DNA of 64,000 bases from Actinoplanes ianthinogenes (GCF_018324205.1 NZ_AP023356.1:9182501-9246500), one strand, 5' to 3'; counted from the stretch's first letter, positions 51,692-60,081 are shown. A program made the numbers and translations. Notes: generated by a model from the letters alone, not told the origin.

Positions 51692-52531
51692 TCAATCGGC
51701 CGGCAGCGACCAGCCGTCCAGCACGTGACCGGGATGCTCGCGCAGGAAGCGCCGCCGGACCTCGACGTACTGGGTCGGCGTGTACCCGGTGAACGCCCGG
51801 AACTCGTGACCGAAGTGAGCCTGGTCGAAATAGCCCGCGTCACCGGCCAGCTCACCCCAGTCGATCGGTCCGGCGGGATCGATGGCGAACACGGTGGCGG
51901 TGAAGCGGTGGATGCGGGCCAGCCGTTTCGGCGTGACGCCGATCAGCTGCTTGAACCGCTGTGCCAGATGGGTGCTGCTGACCCCGGCCGCCACGGTCAG
52001 GTCGCCGATCGCCACCGCCCCGCTCGTCGCCGCGAGCACGCTGCCCGTGTGGCGGACCAGCCCCAGGCCGGCGGTCTCGCCCAGCCGGCGCATCAGCTCC
52101 TCCTCGAGCAGCGTCAGCATCTGGTGCGGTCCGTCCGCCGAGGCCAGCCGGTCGCGCAGCGCGGCGACGGCGGGCCGCCCCCAGACCTGCTCCAGCGTCA
52201 CCGGCCGGTCGCACAGCTCGGCCGCGGGCATCGCCAGGAACGGCGCCGGCCCCCACGGCTTGAAATGCACGCCGACCGACCGGGTCCGGGGCGGGTAGCC
52301 GAACTCGAACGCGCGGGTGGGCATCGTGATCAGGCACCCGTCGTCATACGCGGCCGTCTCGGCCTCGGCGCCGGCCCGGATCCGGAACGGCGCCCCGAGG
52401 TTGACGACGAGCAGCGCCGCCGGCATCGGCGGCAGCCTCAGCCGGGCATAGGGCGACGTGCCGGCCAGGTAGTAGAGGTCGTCGATCAGCCCGTCCAGCG
52501 GCGGTCGCGGCGCTCGGGAGACGTACTCCAC
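51692..52531 (-). CDS. AraC-family regulator with DUF6597-type sensor
   Basis: 279 residues from GTG 52531, where family homology starts (EYVSRAPRPPLDGLIDDLYYLAG); ATG 52549 would add six residues from the edge of the repeat. N-terminal beta sensor (MPAALLVVNLGAPFRI; SVGVHFKPWGPAPFLAMP) and C-terminal AraC HTH (DLTVAAGVSSTHLAQRFKQLIGVTPKRLARIHRF, DQAHFGHEFRAFTGYTPTQY). Upstream of a DHFR-like gene on the same strand, the usual pairing for this family. Its leader runs into the giant inverted repeat. Confidence 0.9.
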   Translation of the reverse strand: MEYVSRAPRPPLDGLIDDLYYLAGTSPYARLRLPPMPAALLVVNLGAPFRIRAGAEAETAAYDDGCLITMPTRAFEFGYPPRTRSVGVHFKPWGPAPFLAMPAAELCDRPVTLEQVWGRPAVAALRDRLASADGPHQMLTLLEEELMRRLGETAGLGLVRHTGSVLAATSGAVAIGDLTVAAGVSSTHLAQRFKQLIGVTPKRLARIHRFTATVFAIDPAGPIDWGELAGDAGYFDQAHFGHEFRAFTGYTPTQYVEVRRRFLREHPGHVLDGWSLPAD

Positions 52532-52548
52532 AAATTCAAAAAATACCA

Positions 52549-52746
52549 TTTCCGGTACGACTCGGAGTCCCGTGGCGGTCGGCTCGCGAGGCCCGGCCCG
52601 CGCCCGACCGCGACGCGTGTCGTGCGGATCCGCTGTTGCTCACGGGCCGGCCGTGACCATCGGCGGATCCGCACGACACGCGTCGCGGTCCGAGGTGGTC
52701 ACGGTCTTGCGAGCCGACGGTCACGGGACTCCGAGTCGTACCGGAA
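52549..52746. repeat. Giant inverted repeat: dispersed-repeat copies C and D head to head
   Basis: Copy C (52549-52633, forward) and copy D (52663-52746, reverse) form ~85-base arms, ~85% complementary by eye, around 29 bases that hold a smaller hairpin (TCACGG ... CCGTGA). Inner ends are the palindrome GCGGATCCGC. Outer ends are ATTTCCGG and CCGGAAT. Non-coding, directly before the AraC start. Same element as at 40627 and 46450. Confidence 0.88.
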
Positions 52747-53207
52747 TGTTTTTTAACTTTGCTATTTGGCCTCGGCGAGGATTTCGTTGTCCATGAAGTA
52801 ACGGACGAGCGAGCGTGGACATTGCGACATTCCGCGCAACGGGGATCCTCCCTGCTCAATATGACTTTCAAAGCACTACGCAACGTCAGCCCGGATCCAT
52901 CGCGGATCGGCAAGATCGTCGTCATTGCCCTGAGCACCCTCCACATTGACCCGCACCGCACCAGGTGGCAGCCGTCAGTGGTCGCGCCCTTGCGCGGACG
53001 GGCTCACTGGAAACTGTCGGATCAGTTAAGTATGTGCAAAGCTCCGAACCCGATATGCATCGCAAAGTGATGTGATCTTCACCATACAAAACAGGACAAC
53101 GCGGCATATCGATGCCATGGAATAGTCGCACTGGCCGGGATTGATGCTCAAAAATTTGGCAAAGATTCCCGGTCCGATGCTGCGTCCGTAGAAGGAAAAG
53201 GGGATCG
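52747..53207. other. Gene-free AT-richer stretch
   Basis: 461 bases with lower GC than the rest and no frame with chromosome-like codon bias; short frames on both strands look random. Runs such as TTTTTTAACTTTGC (52749 on) and the AT-rich part near 53025-53100 may hold the promoter for the gene at 53208. AAGGAAAAGGGG lies just before ATG 53208. Confidence 0.5.
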
Positions 53208-54364
53208 ATGAAAACCAGGCAACGGGGGGCCCGGCGCTATCCGGGGCAGGCAGCGCAGGGCTGCTTTATCGGCGACTGCCGTCGTATCGGCATTGATAGG
53301 TTCCACATCGCTTCCTGCTGGCGCATCGGCGGCGATGGCAACACCGGCGGCGCAGCGTGCCGCGGTGACGAAGCTGGCTGTCGAGCGTCTGCTCGCGACG
53401 GCGCCGCAGGACACGCAGTTGAAATCGGCCACCGACGCCGAATTGGTCGACTTGGCGGTGCGCTGCGCACCAATCCGCGGCCTGACCTACTGCCTGCATC
53501 TCGGCTGGACCGATCAGGGCGCCGCGTCGTCAACATTGCAGACCGTCAAGGCAGAGGCCTCGGCAGATTCTTCGCTCCCGGCTGGCCGGAGTAAGGGATC
53601 ACGGTCGAGCAGCGCCGACTCTGGGGCGAACGAACCAGATTCGGAGTCTTCCGGGGACCGGTCTCTAGTCACACATCTGGAGCAGTGGGCGGCGCTGCCG
53701 GCGGAGGAGCGGAAAGCCGAAGAGGTCGCGGAACTCGAAGAAGCGCAGGTGAGCGCGGGCAAAGCCGTGTACATGGACGCTGTCATCAACGGCCGTGAAC
53801 TGCCCGGCTCGCTCGCGCAGGACTTCCCCGACCTGGCGGACTGGAAACAGCGTGCGGAAAAGGTGGAGTCGCTGGTTCTCCAGACGGAAGCGGCAAACAC
53901 CCAAAGTCATGTGACAGACGCAGGACCAGTGGGCCGGCATCTTGGGCACGACACACGCGGACGGCACCTACATCGGCACCCTGAAAGACAAGATCAATAG
54001 TTATACCACATGGGATGACAGTGCCCACGCCGGGACGTATGGCGTGCATTCCATCGAGAGTTGGTCCACCCAGCAGTGGAAGAATCTGTTCCTCGCGCAA
54101 CTTGGCGTGGCCAACGCTCCTGTGCAACTGCACCCGCGGCTCGGAAGCGACACCACTTCCTATTATTCGAGGAGGACCAGCGGGCATTTCGACGTGGGTC
54201 GGGGCTACAACTTCGATAACGGCGGCAGCAAAATCCTGATCTATGAGCCCGCCGGCGGTCCGGCTAACGGAAACGTGTACCCCAGGGTGTACGCTGAGGA
54301 CACCGTGAGCAATGTTCGCAAGGCGAACCTAGCCAATGGGTCACAGAAAAACATCGCTTACTGA
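53208..54364 (+). pseudogene. Secreted protein of unknown function, split by two +1 frameshifts
   Basis: ATG 53208 has a good ribosome site, but its frame loses the signal peptide. Removing one G from the six-G run at 53224-53229 gives a basic start followed by AALSATAVVSALIGSTSLPAG and ASA, a normal signal. That frame continues to HVT near 53914, where one extra base is again needed to join QTQDQWAGILGTTHADGTYI and run to TGA 54364. The joined protein would be ~385 residues: helical, charged middle (EERKAEEVAELEEAQVSAGKA) and a beta-rich end (YSRRTSGHFDVGRGYNFDNG). No family recognised. Either a decayed gene or two sequence errors. Confidence 0.65.
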
Positions 54365-54421
54365 GCTTTGCGGTAAGTGTCGCCCCGTTCACCTTGTCCT
54401 ATTGCTAACCGGAGTGTTTTC

Positions 54422-55594
54422 GTGTCGGTCAGATCTGTCGTCGCGTACGGCGTCAGCATGCTCGTTGTCATCGCCGGTGCAGCCGGATGTGACAGACACG
54501 GCGACGAGTCACCGCGGCCGGGGCCGACGACGGCCCTGTCCGCGGCGACACCGGTGCCGCCATCGGCGAGCCCGTCCCCGGCTCCGGTCGGCATCACCAG
54601 TCTGGGTACAGCGCCGACCTGGGGGGTGGGCAACATGCTCATCGCGAATGACCGTTACCAGGTCATGCCCGGGGATCCGGCCAGGCGCAGCGTGAAGGTC
54701 ATCGTGCGGGCCACGGGGAAGGTGCTTTTCGTTCACCCGGTTCCCCATCACGGGTATGAATTGACGTATTCCGGCCTTTACCGTGACCGGTTGGTCATGG
54801 TGGATGACGATGTCCTGTCGCCGAACACCATGACGCCCGACAGTCCCGCAAAGCCGCCCGAGGTGACCGTCTACAACCTGAGTACCGGTCGACGTACCCG
54901 GATCGAGGCGATCCTCGGGGCGCCCACGCCGTCGCTGTATGTGTCCCAGGGCTATGTCGATGCCAGCGGCCGGTTCCTGTACGGCGCTCAGAGCAAGGGT
55001 GGTTTCGCCGACTGCGTCGGGCAGATCGATCTCGTCGCGATGCGGGGACGCACCGTGACCTGTGTACCGAAGCCTGCGGGGATCTTCTGGCTGGGCTCGG
55101 CCAGCACGGGAGTGACCTGGACCGGCATCAAGCTCAAGGGCGACAAGCAATGCCGGTTCAGTGGCTGGCTGGATGGCGACACCGTGCGACCGATGTCCGG
55201 GACCAGTGAGTGCGGGTCGTTCGACAACGCGGTACTCGACGGATGGCAGATCTGGAGCGAGCAGGACCTGGACGTCATCAAACCCGAGATTCCGCTGACG
55301 GCCTCGGACGGCACCCAGAAGATCGATTTGGGCATGATCTCACCGCAGACACTGCAGGTGTGCGGTTCGTACGCTTATTGGCGCGTCACGAAAGATGGTG
55401 AACCGGACAGCATCGTCCGCTGGAAGCCCGGCTCACCGATCCACACCGTCTATACCGCCGAGACCGAGGGCAAGAGCAGCTACGACGATGTCATCCTCTT
55501 CCCTGACGGGTGCAGCGACTCCCACCTCACCGTGAGTGTCACCCGGCTCGTCGGGACCAGTACCGTCAAACTGCTCTACGTCGATTCGCGATAG
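54422..55594 (+). CDS. Lipoprotein of unknown function, probable beta-propeller
   Basis: 390 residues from GTG 54422 with CCGGAG eight bases upstream. Lipoprotein signal (VVAYGVSMLVVIAGAAGC, Cys in lipobox AAGC) and a Pro/Ser/Thr-rich linker. Then ~320 residues of repeated beta strands (VTVYNLSTGRRTRIEAIL, GQIDLVAMRGRTVTC, YAYWRVTKDGEPDSIVRWKPG) suggest a propeller-like extracellular domain. No family recognised. It follows the broken secreted gene by 57 bases on the same strand. Confidence 0.72.
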   Translation: MSVRSVVAYGVSMLVVIAGAAGCDRHGDESPRPGPTTALSAATPVPPSASPSPAPVGITSLGTAPTWGVGNMLIANDRYQVMPGDPARRSVKVIVRATGKVLFVHPVPHHGYELTYSGLYRDRLVMVDDDVLSPNTMTPDSPAKPPEVTVYNLSTGRRTRIEAILGAPTPSLYVSQGYVDASGRFLYGAQSKGGFADCVGQIDLVAMRGRTVTCVPKPAGIFWLGSASTGVTWTGIKLKGDKQCRFSGWLDGDTVRPMSGTSECGSFDNAVLDGWQIWSEQDLDVIKPEIPLTASDGTQKIDLGMISPQTLQVCGSYAYWRVTKDGEPDSIVRWKPGSPIHTVYTAETEGKSSYDDVILFPDGCSDSHLTVSVTRLVGTSTVKLLYVDSR

Positions 55595-55611
55595 TCGGAC
55601 AGCGTTCCCGC

Positions 55612-56637
55612 TCAATGCACGCCGTTGGCCCACCACCAGTTGCGGTGGTAACCGTATTCGCGGTCGCCCCAGAACCAGACCCACTCCAGGACCGGTGAGA
55701 CGTACTGGCCGAGCTCGTCGAAGACGATCTTCGCGGGTTTCTTCCGGCCGGACATGCTGTAGTACAGGGCCATCCACTGGCGGCAGGTGTTGAGCCGGCC
55801 GGAGGTGGGGGTGCCGGCCCGGAACTTGGCGATCCAGTGGTCGATGTCCGCGCGTACCTCGGGTCGCCGGAAGTAGCGGCGGCAGGCACGCTGTGCCTTC
55901 TTGTCGGTGTGCTTGGCCCAGGCGAACTCGCGCATGGCGTACTCGAAATGGGCGTGCAGCGGCAGCAACACCGTCTTGTGCCCGGCCGGGGCGGCCTCGG
56001 CCGCGGCGCGGGCCATGGCGAACATCTGCTCGTGGGAGCCGAACCACTTCGCGCACCGCAGCGTGATCGCGGTCGAGTGCAGGTCGAAGTTGTGCGGGTC
56101 GCGGCGCTGCCCCTCGGCGTAGACCGCGTCGAACGACGCGTTCACCGCCTGGCTGTCGGCGAACATGGTGCCGAGCTGGTGCGTCCAGGGCTGCGGGTCG
56201 TTCGGCGAAGCCAGCTCCATCGCTCGCCTGCCGACCTGCGCGGCGGCGTCGGACAGCTCGCGGAACTTGGCGAACTGCTCGGCGGAGGTCCGCAAGGCGG
56301 GCCGGGAGCCGCGGGCCGCGCCGGCCCGGTAGCCGAGCGTCTTGGCCTGGAGGAGCACGGCCGCCGGGTTCGCCGGTTCGGCCCGCAGCCAGGCGTAGAG
56401 CCAGCCGTCGTCGTCCGCGGCGGCGCCGGCGAACTCGGCGAGCAGCCCGGCTTGCAGGTCCCAGTCCTCGCCGGCCCGCTTGACCAGGTTGCCGGCGGCC
56501 TGCCAGTCGCCGGCCTGGGCGACGTCACGTGCCTCGCGCAGGACGGGCAGCGGGATGGCGAGGTCGTCGTCGAACTCCGGCTCCGGGGGAAGCGGGCCGC
56601 CGAACAGCCGCCGGACGACATAGCGCGCGTAGAACAT
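55612..56637 (-). CDS. Hypothetical protein, 341 residues, helical repeats
   Basis: ATG 56637. All-helical, TPR-like composition: LREARDVAQAGDWQAAGNLVKRAGEDWDLQ, WLRAEPANPAAVLLQAKTLGYR, RRDPHNFDLHSTAITLRCAKWFGSHEQMFAMARAAAE. The C-terminal part is rich in Trp/Tyr (VLEWVWFWGDREYGYHRNWWW). No signal peptide. I recall similar proteins of unknown function in actinomycetes but cannot name the family. Strong codon bias. Its stop lies 17 bases from the lipoprotein stop. Confidence 0.75.
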   Translation of the reverse strand: MFYARYVVRRLFGGPLPPEPEFDDDLAIPLPVLREARDVAQAGDWQAAGNLVKRAGEDWDLQAGLLAEFAGAAADDDGWLYAWLRAEPANPAAVLLQAKTLGYRAGAARGSRPALRTSAEQFAKFRELSDAAAQVGRRAMELASPNDPQPWTHQLGTMFADSQAVNASFDAVYAEGQRRDPHNFDLHSTAITLRCAKWFGSHEQMFAMARAAAEAAPAGHKTVLLPLHAHFEYAMREFAWAKHTDKKAQRACRRYFRRPEVRADIDHWIAKFRAGTPTSGRLNTCRQWMALYYSMSGRKKPAKIVFDELGQYVSPVLEWVWFWGDREYGYHRNWWWANGVH

Positions 56638-56753
56638 CGCCGGATGTTAGTTGATCAATGCCGTACGCGGAAGCCGCGATCTCCGCTCGGGAATGGCGGG
56701 TCAGCGTCCGCATCGGATCGACGGGCCGCGCCGCGGCCCGGGCCGATGCCATC

Positions 56754-57002
56754 ATGAGTCCCATGCCCATCACGACAGAGGTTTACCAACGCGAGACTTC
56801 TCAAGGGCCCGAGACCGTTACGGTCATGGCCTCGATCGACGGCGACGGGTCGGAGATCCGGGTGATCCACGAGCGCGACGGGAGCGTGGTCGCCGACACG
56901 ATTCCGCATTGGGGAGACGATCCTGCCGCGGGGCGCGCCTGGGTCGAGCAGCACCGGGACTCCTTGACCGCGGACGGATACCGGCTTGCCCCGGGAGGAT
57001 GA
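56754..57002 (+). CDS. Small hypothetical protein, ~82 residues
   Basis: ATG 56754 or 56763. ITTEVYQRETSQGPETVTVMASIDGDGSEIRVIHERDGSVVADTI then DDPAAGRAWVEQHRDSLTADGYRLAPGG: a small beta-beta-alpha protein. No family recognised. Good codon bias. Confidence 0.6.
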   Translation: MSPMPITTEVYQRETSQGPETVTVMASIDGDGSEIRVIHERDGSVVADTIPHWGDDPAAGRAWVEQHRDSLTADGYRLAPGG

Positions 57003-57082
57003 CGACGCGGACCCCCGGTCCTGCCGCTGACTTCGGTACCACGCCGGGACCGGCCTACCTGGCCGGTCCCGAGATGGTGCGG

Positions 57083-57181
57083 TCAGCCGCCGTGCTCGTA
57101 AGGGGCGCCGACGGTGTAGAGCAGGAGCGCGAGGGTGACGAGGGCGAGGGTGACGCGTCGCCCGTAGACGGTCAGGATCAC
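57083..57181 (-). CDS. Tandem mini membrane peptide 5 (32 residues)
   Basis: GTG 57181, three bases after the stop of peptide 4. VILTVYGRRVTLALVTLALL then LYTVGAPYEHGG. It is three residues shorter than its four relatives, within the membrane segment. Same plan: short polar start, twin Arg, hydrophobic helix, YT(I/V)GAP and an acidic/Gly end. Confidence 0.65.
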   Translation of the reverse strand: MILTVYGRRVTLALVTLALLLYTVGAPYEHGG

Positions 57182-57184
57182 CGG

Positions 57185-57292
57185 TCAGCCGCCCTGTTCG
57201 ATGGGAGCGCCGATCGTGTAGAGCAGCAGGGCCAGGGTGGCGAGGGTGAACAGGGCGAGGGCGAGGCGACGCCCGGAAACGGTCAGGTTCAT
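57185..57292 (-). CDS. Tandem mini membrane peptide 4 (35 residues)
   Basis: ATG 57292, four bases after the stop of peptide 3 and without its own clear ribosome site, so translation is probably coupled. MNLTVSGRRLALALFTLATL then ALLLYTIGAPIEQGG. One membrane helix, Arg pair inside, short outside tail. Confidence 0.72.
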   Translation of the reverse strand: MNLTVSGRRLALALFTLATLALLLYTIGAPIEQGG

Positions 57293-57296
57293 GGGT

Positions 57297-57404
57297 TCAG
57301 CCGCTCTGCTCGAACGGGGCGCCGATGGTGTAGAGCAGCAGGGCCAAAGTGGCGACCGTGAACAGGGCCAGGATGACGCGGCGTGCGGAGACGGTCAGGA
57401 TCAT
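57297..57404 (-). CDS. Tandem mini membrane peptide 3 (35 residues)
   Basis: ATG 57404 preceded by GAGGAG. MILTVSARRVILALFTVATL then ALLLYTIGAPFEQSG. Near-identical plan to the other four peptides. 18 bases separate it from peptide 2. Confidence 0.75.
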   Translation of the reverse strand: MILTVSARRVILALFTVATLALLLYTIGAPFEQSG

Positions 57405-57422
57405 GGGTGGCTCCTCGGAGGT

Positions 57423-57530
57423 TCAGCTGCCCTCGGTCGCCGGTGCGCCCACGGTGTAGAGCAGCATCGCGAGGGTGGCGAGGGTGAACAGGGCCAGGAT
57501 GACGCGGCGTGTGGAGGCGGTCAGGCTCAT
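57423..57530 (-). CDS. Tandem mini membrane peptide 2 (35 residues)
   Basis: ATG 57530 preceded by GAGGAG. MSLTASTRRVILALFTLATL then AMLLYTVGAPATEGS. Starts nine bases past the stop of the DUF5317-like gene. Confidence 0.75.
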   Translation of the reverse strand: MSLTASTRRVILALFTLATLAMLLYTVGAPATEGS

Positions 57531-57539
57531 GAAATCTCC

Positions 57540-58214
57540 TCAGGGGTGAGTGGCGGTCAGCTGCCCTCGGTTACCGGAGCGCCGATCGTGTAGAGCAGGG
57601 TCGCGAGGGTGGCCAGGGTGAAGATGGCCAGGGTCAGGCGTCGCAGGTTCAGGGATCGGGTCATGGTTTTCCTCCTTGCGTCGGTGCCGGCGCATCGTGA
57701 GCAGGACCAGCGCGCAGGCGCCTCCGGCGATCAGGATGTCGCCGGGGCTGATGAGGGTGTGCAGCGGTTTCAGCGGCATGGTGTCGCCGAGCCGGGCCAG
57801 GCGGGTCTCCCCGTCGGCCGCGACGTTCTTGGTCGTCTCGGCGCCGGCGTGGATTCCGGCGCCGGCGGCCGCGGTCGCGTCGTAGGGCATGCGGCCGTTG
57901 GCGGCGATGGCAAGGCCGTTGAGTGACGCGCCCAGGACGATCAGGATGCCGGTCAGGCGGATCGCCGCCGGCCAGTGCCGCAGGTTGACGGCCAGCCAGG
58001 TCAGCACGACGGCGAAGACGGCGGCGAGCAGGGGCACCCGGAGTGCGCCGGCGGTGTAGTGCTGAGCGAACTGGATGCCGGCGGCCAGCCAGACCAGCCA
58101 GAGCGCCCTGATCCGCAGGTCTCGGAAACCCGAGAGACGACCGCCGGAAAGGTATCCCAGTGCGACCCCGGCGAGGGGTGGCGCAGCCGTCAACAATAGG
58201 AAGTGTATCGACAT
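57540..58214 (-). CDS. DUF5317-like multi-pass membrane protein
   Basis: 224 residues from ATG 58214 (GGGAG seven bases upstream). Five hydrophobic segments. SIHFLLLTAAPPLAGVALGYLSGGRLSGFRDLRIRALWLVWLAAGIQF and RLARLGDTMPLKPLHTLISPGDILIAGGACALVLLTMRRHRR fit the DUF5317 pattern as I remember it. The last ~40 residues are Pro/His-rich and are read through peptide 1 in a different frame, so this tail is probably unconstrained. It heads an operon with five mini membrane peptides. Function unknown. Confidence 0.78.
   Translation of the reverse strand: MSIHFLLLTAAPPLAGVALGYLSGGRLSGFRDLRIRALWLVWLAAGIQFAQHYTAGALRVPLLAAVFAVVLTWLAVNLRHWPAAIRLTGILIVLGASLNGLAIAANGRMPYDATAAAGAGIHAGAETTKNVAADGETRLARLGDTMPLKPLHTLISPGDILIAGGACALVLLTMRRHRRKEENHDPIPEPATPDPGHLHPGHPRDPALHDRRSGNRGQLTATHP
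57557..57664 (-). CDS. Tandem mini membrane peptide 1 (35 residues), nested in the DUF5317-like gene
   Basis: ATG 57664 with AGGAGG six bases upstream, a near-perfect ribosome site. MTRSLNLRRLTLAIFTLATL then ATLLYTIGAPVTEGS. It lies entirely inside the 3' end of the DUF5317-like frame in another reading frame. Conservation of the peptide with four downstream copies shows this frame is under selection. Confidence 0.72.
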   Translation of the reverse strand: MTRSLNLRRLTLAIFTLATLATLLYTIGAPVTEGS

Positions 58215-58382
58215 GGCCAACTCCCGAATGGGGCAGCAATTGCCTTCCGATCAGGAATGACCATAGCCCTCGGAACGCCGATCATCGCTGTTGAGAAGCC
58301 GACACCGGAATCGTCGTGACGGCGACGAATTTACCGGCGTGAAACGGGGCCGTGCGATGGGCGTACGAAAAGGGTGGAATTT

Positions 58383-58604
58383 TCAGCGTGGGCGGTCGTT
58401 TTTCGGGTCGGGCTGGACTCGGTTGAGGCGGGCCAGGCGCAGGCCGATGAGGGCCACCGCGACGTAGGCGGCCACCTGGATGAGGTAGCCGCCCGGGAGG
58501 AAGCGCATGACGCCGGGGTCTTTGTTGATGAGCAGGCGGATCGCGCCCTGAGCGCCGACCGCCAGCAGGATCAGGCCCAGGACCAGCCACACGGCCTGGC
58601 GCAT
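58383..58604 (-). CDS. Small two-helix membrane protein
   Basis: 73 residues from ATG 58604 with GAGGAG six bases upstream. MRQAVWLVLGLILLAVGAQG and YLIQVAAYVAVALIGLRLARL are two membrane helices joined by AIRLLINKDPGVMRFLPGG, with a basic tail. No family recognised. 44 bases downstream of the NLP gene, so perhaps co-transcribed with it. Confidence 0.65.
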   Translation of the reverse strand: MRQAVWLVLGLILLAVGAQGAIRLLINKDPGVMRFLPGGYLIQVAAYVAVALIGLRLARLNRVQPDPKNDRPR

Positions 58605-58648
58605 CGTCGCCTCCTCGGGCCGTCCGGCCGACCTGCCGAGTGTAGGCG

Positions 58649-59416
58649 TCAGGCGTACGGATCGAAGGGGATTCCGGCGGGTTCGGCGGCACCGAGCAGG
58701 GACTCGAACGAGCCGTCCTTGATCTTGATGGTGGCCGCGCCGAAGTCGGCGGCCATCAGTTTGTCGCGCAGGGCGAGGGTGGGCCAGCCGTTCCAGTCGA
58801 CCAGGGGCGGGTAACGCCAGGTGTGGTAATGGTTCTCCGGCGGCTCGTCGTTGCCGTTGGCGAGGCGGAAGAAGTGCGTGGACGCGCCGTCCTTGTGATA
58901 GACGACCTTGGGATGGCTGCCGTCGAAACGCACCTGCGCGCGGGTGTAGGTCACCCGCGAGCTGTGCTGGGTGGTGGTGACGTATTCGACCTGGTTCGAC
59001 GACTGGTTGACCCAGGAGATGACGTGCTCCCAGTCGTGCCGGTGGCCGCCGAGGCCGCTGCCGGCGACGGCCTGGTCCTTCTCGAAGTAGCTGGCGTACA
59101 CGATCGCGCACCAGCCGTTGTTGCACTTCGAGCGGGCGTAGGTCTGCGAGTTGTCGAGGTCGGACCGGTCGCGGCAGCTGCCGTTGACGGCGCCGGTGGT
59201 CTTGAGGCCGCCGTTGAGCGTGCCGTCCGGGCCGATGGCGGGGGTGGCGTAACAGCCGTCGGTGTCGTAGTCGTAGGCGGGGGAGAAGGACTGCTCGTAG
59301 CCGCCGGCGTTCTGCGGGAGGTTGTGCGGCGGGTCGGCGAGGGCTGGGGTGGCGGAGGCCGCGACGAAGACCGCCGCGAGGGCGGACACGGTCCCGATCC
59401 GGGCGAGACGACGCAT
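58649..59416 (-). CDS. Secreted NPP1/NLP (necrosis- and ethylene-inducing-like) protein
   Basis: 255 residues from ATG 59416. Signal peptide (IGTVSALAAVFVAASATPALA). The NLP core includes the heptapeptide GHRHDWE (in GLGGHRHDWEHVISWV), AIVYASYFEKDQAV before it and WRYPPLVDWNGWPTL near the end. His and Asp/Glu of the heptapeptide bind the metal needed for membrane damage in plant-pathogen NLPs. Cysteine pairs (GCYAT, GSCRD, SKCNNGWC) suggest disulfides. A secreted cytolysin-like factor is expected; the host or target of a soil actinomycete version is unknown. Confidence 0.92.
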   Translation of the reverse strand: MRRLARIGTVSALAAVFVAASATPALADPPHNLPQNAGGYEQSFSPAYDYDTDGCYATPAIGPDGTLNGGLKTTGAVNGSCRDRSDLDNSQTYARSKCNNGWCAIVYASYFEKDQAVAGSGLGGHRHDWEHVISWVNQSSNQVEYVTTTQHSSRVTYTRAQVRFDGSHPKVVYHKDGASTHFFRLANGNDEPPENHYHTWRYPPLVDWNGWPTLALRDKLMAADFGAATIKIKDGSFESLLGAAEPAGIPFDPYA

Positions 59417-59478
59417 GTGAGAGATCCTCACGTCAGCATCGAGATCAGTCAATAGACCGCGGTGGCATACCTCGGGCG

Positions 59479-60081
59479 TCAGTCGCCGCTGAGGTCACGG
59501 CGGATCGACCAGGCCGCCACCGGCAGGGCCACGGCGGTCCAGGTCAGCAGGGCGACCAGGGCCTTGGCGTCACCGGCGGAGGCCAGCAGGAAGCTGGTGA
59601 ACGGCAGCGGTGACTCCAGCCTGCCGATCAGGCCCTCGACGAACACCAGCCAGCCGAGGTATCCGGTCAGCAGCCAGAGCGGGCGGCGGATGATGGTCGC
59701 GTTCGCCACCCCGAACACCGCGATCACGGGGGTCGTCTGCAGGGTGGTGGCGTACTGGTGGCTGTCGCCGTTGAGCAGGACCGGGATGCCGCTGACGGCG
59801 ACCAGGACGACGCCCAGAGCGACCGCTACCAGGCACTGGACGGCCAGCACGCTCAGGCGCTGCGGGCGGCCGAGGAAGAGGAGCAGGGCGGTCCGGTGCT
59901 GATAGTGCTGGGCGGTGACCATCACGGCGGTGCTGAACGTGCCCAGACCGGCCAGCAGGGTCCAGAAGTTCTTGTCGAACCAGCCGGTGAGGACCGCCAG
60001 GGCGCCGAAGCCGAGCAGCGCGATCAGCGACGCCGGCACGGTCAGGCTGCGGTACAGCTCGCTGCGCAGTACGGCGATCAC
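59479..60081 (-). CDS. ABC transporter permease subunit
   Basis: 200 residues from GTG 60081, overlapping the ATPase stop by four bases (GTGA). Six membrane segments (LTVPASLIALLGFGALAVL, FWTLLAGLGTFSTAVMVTA, QCLVAVALGVVLVAVSGIPVLL and three more). ABC-2-type small permease as in peptide or drug exporters. With the ATPase it forms a two-gene exporter; substrate unknown. Confidence 0.85.
   Translation of the reverse strand: MIAVLRSELYRSLTVPASLIALLGFGALAVLTGWFDKNFWTLLAGLGTFSTAVMVTAQHYQHRTALLLFLGRPQRLSVLAVQCLVAVALGVVLVAVSGIPVLLNGDSHQYATTLQTTPVIAVFGVANATIIRRPLWLLTGYLGWLVFVEGLIGRLESPLPFTSFLLASAGDAKALVALLTWTAVALPVAAWSIRRDLSGD

Noticed and set aside
52759..53070. 103-codon plus-strand frame after the giant inverted repeat
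   Set aside because: Composition unlike local genes, no ribosome site, no motif; probably chance in AT-richer DNA.
57237..57926. Plus-strand frames across the mini-peptide region
   Set aside because: They read the complement of the five micro-genes and have no start signals; the minus-strand peptides are conserved among themselves and have ribosome sites.
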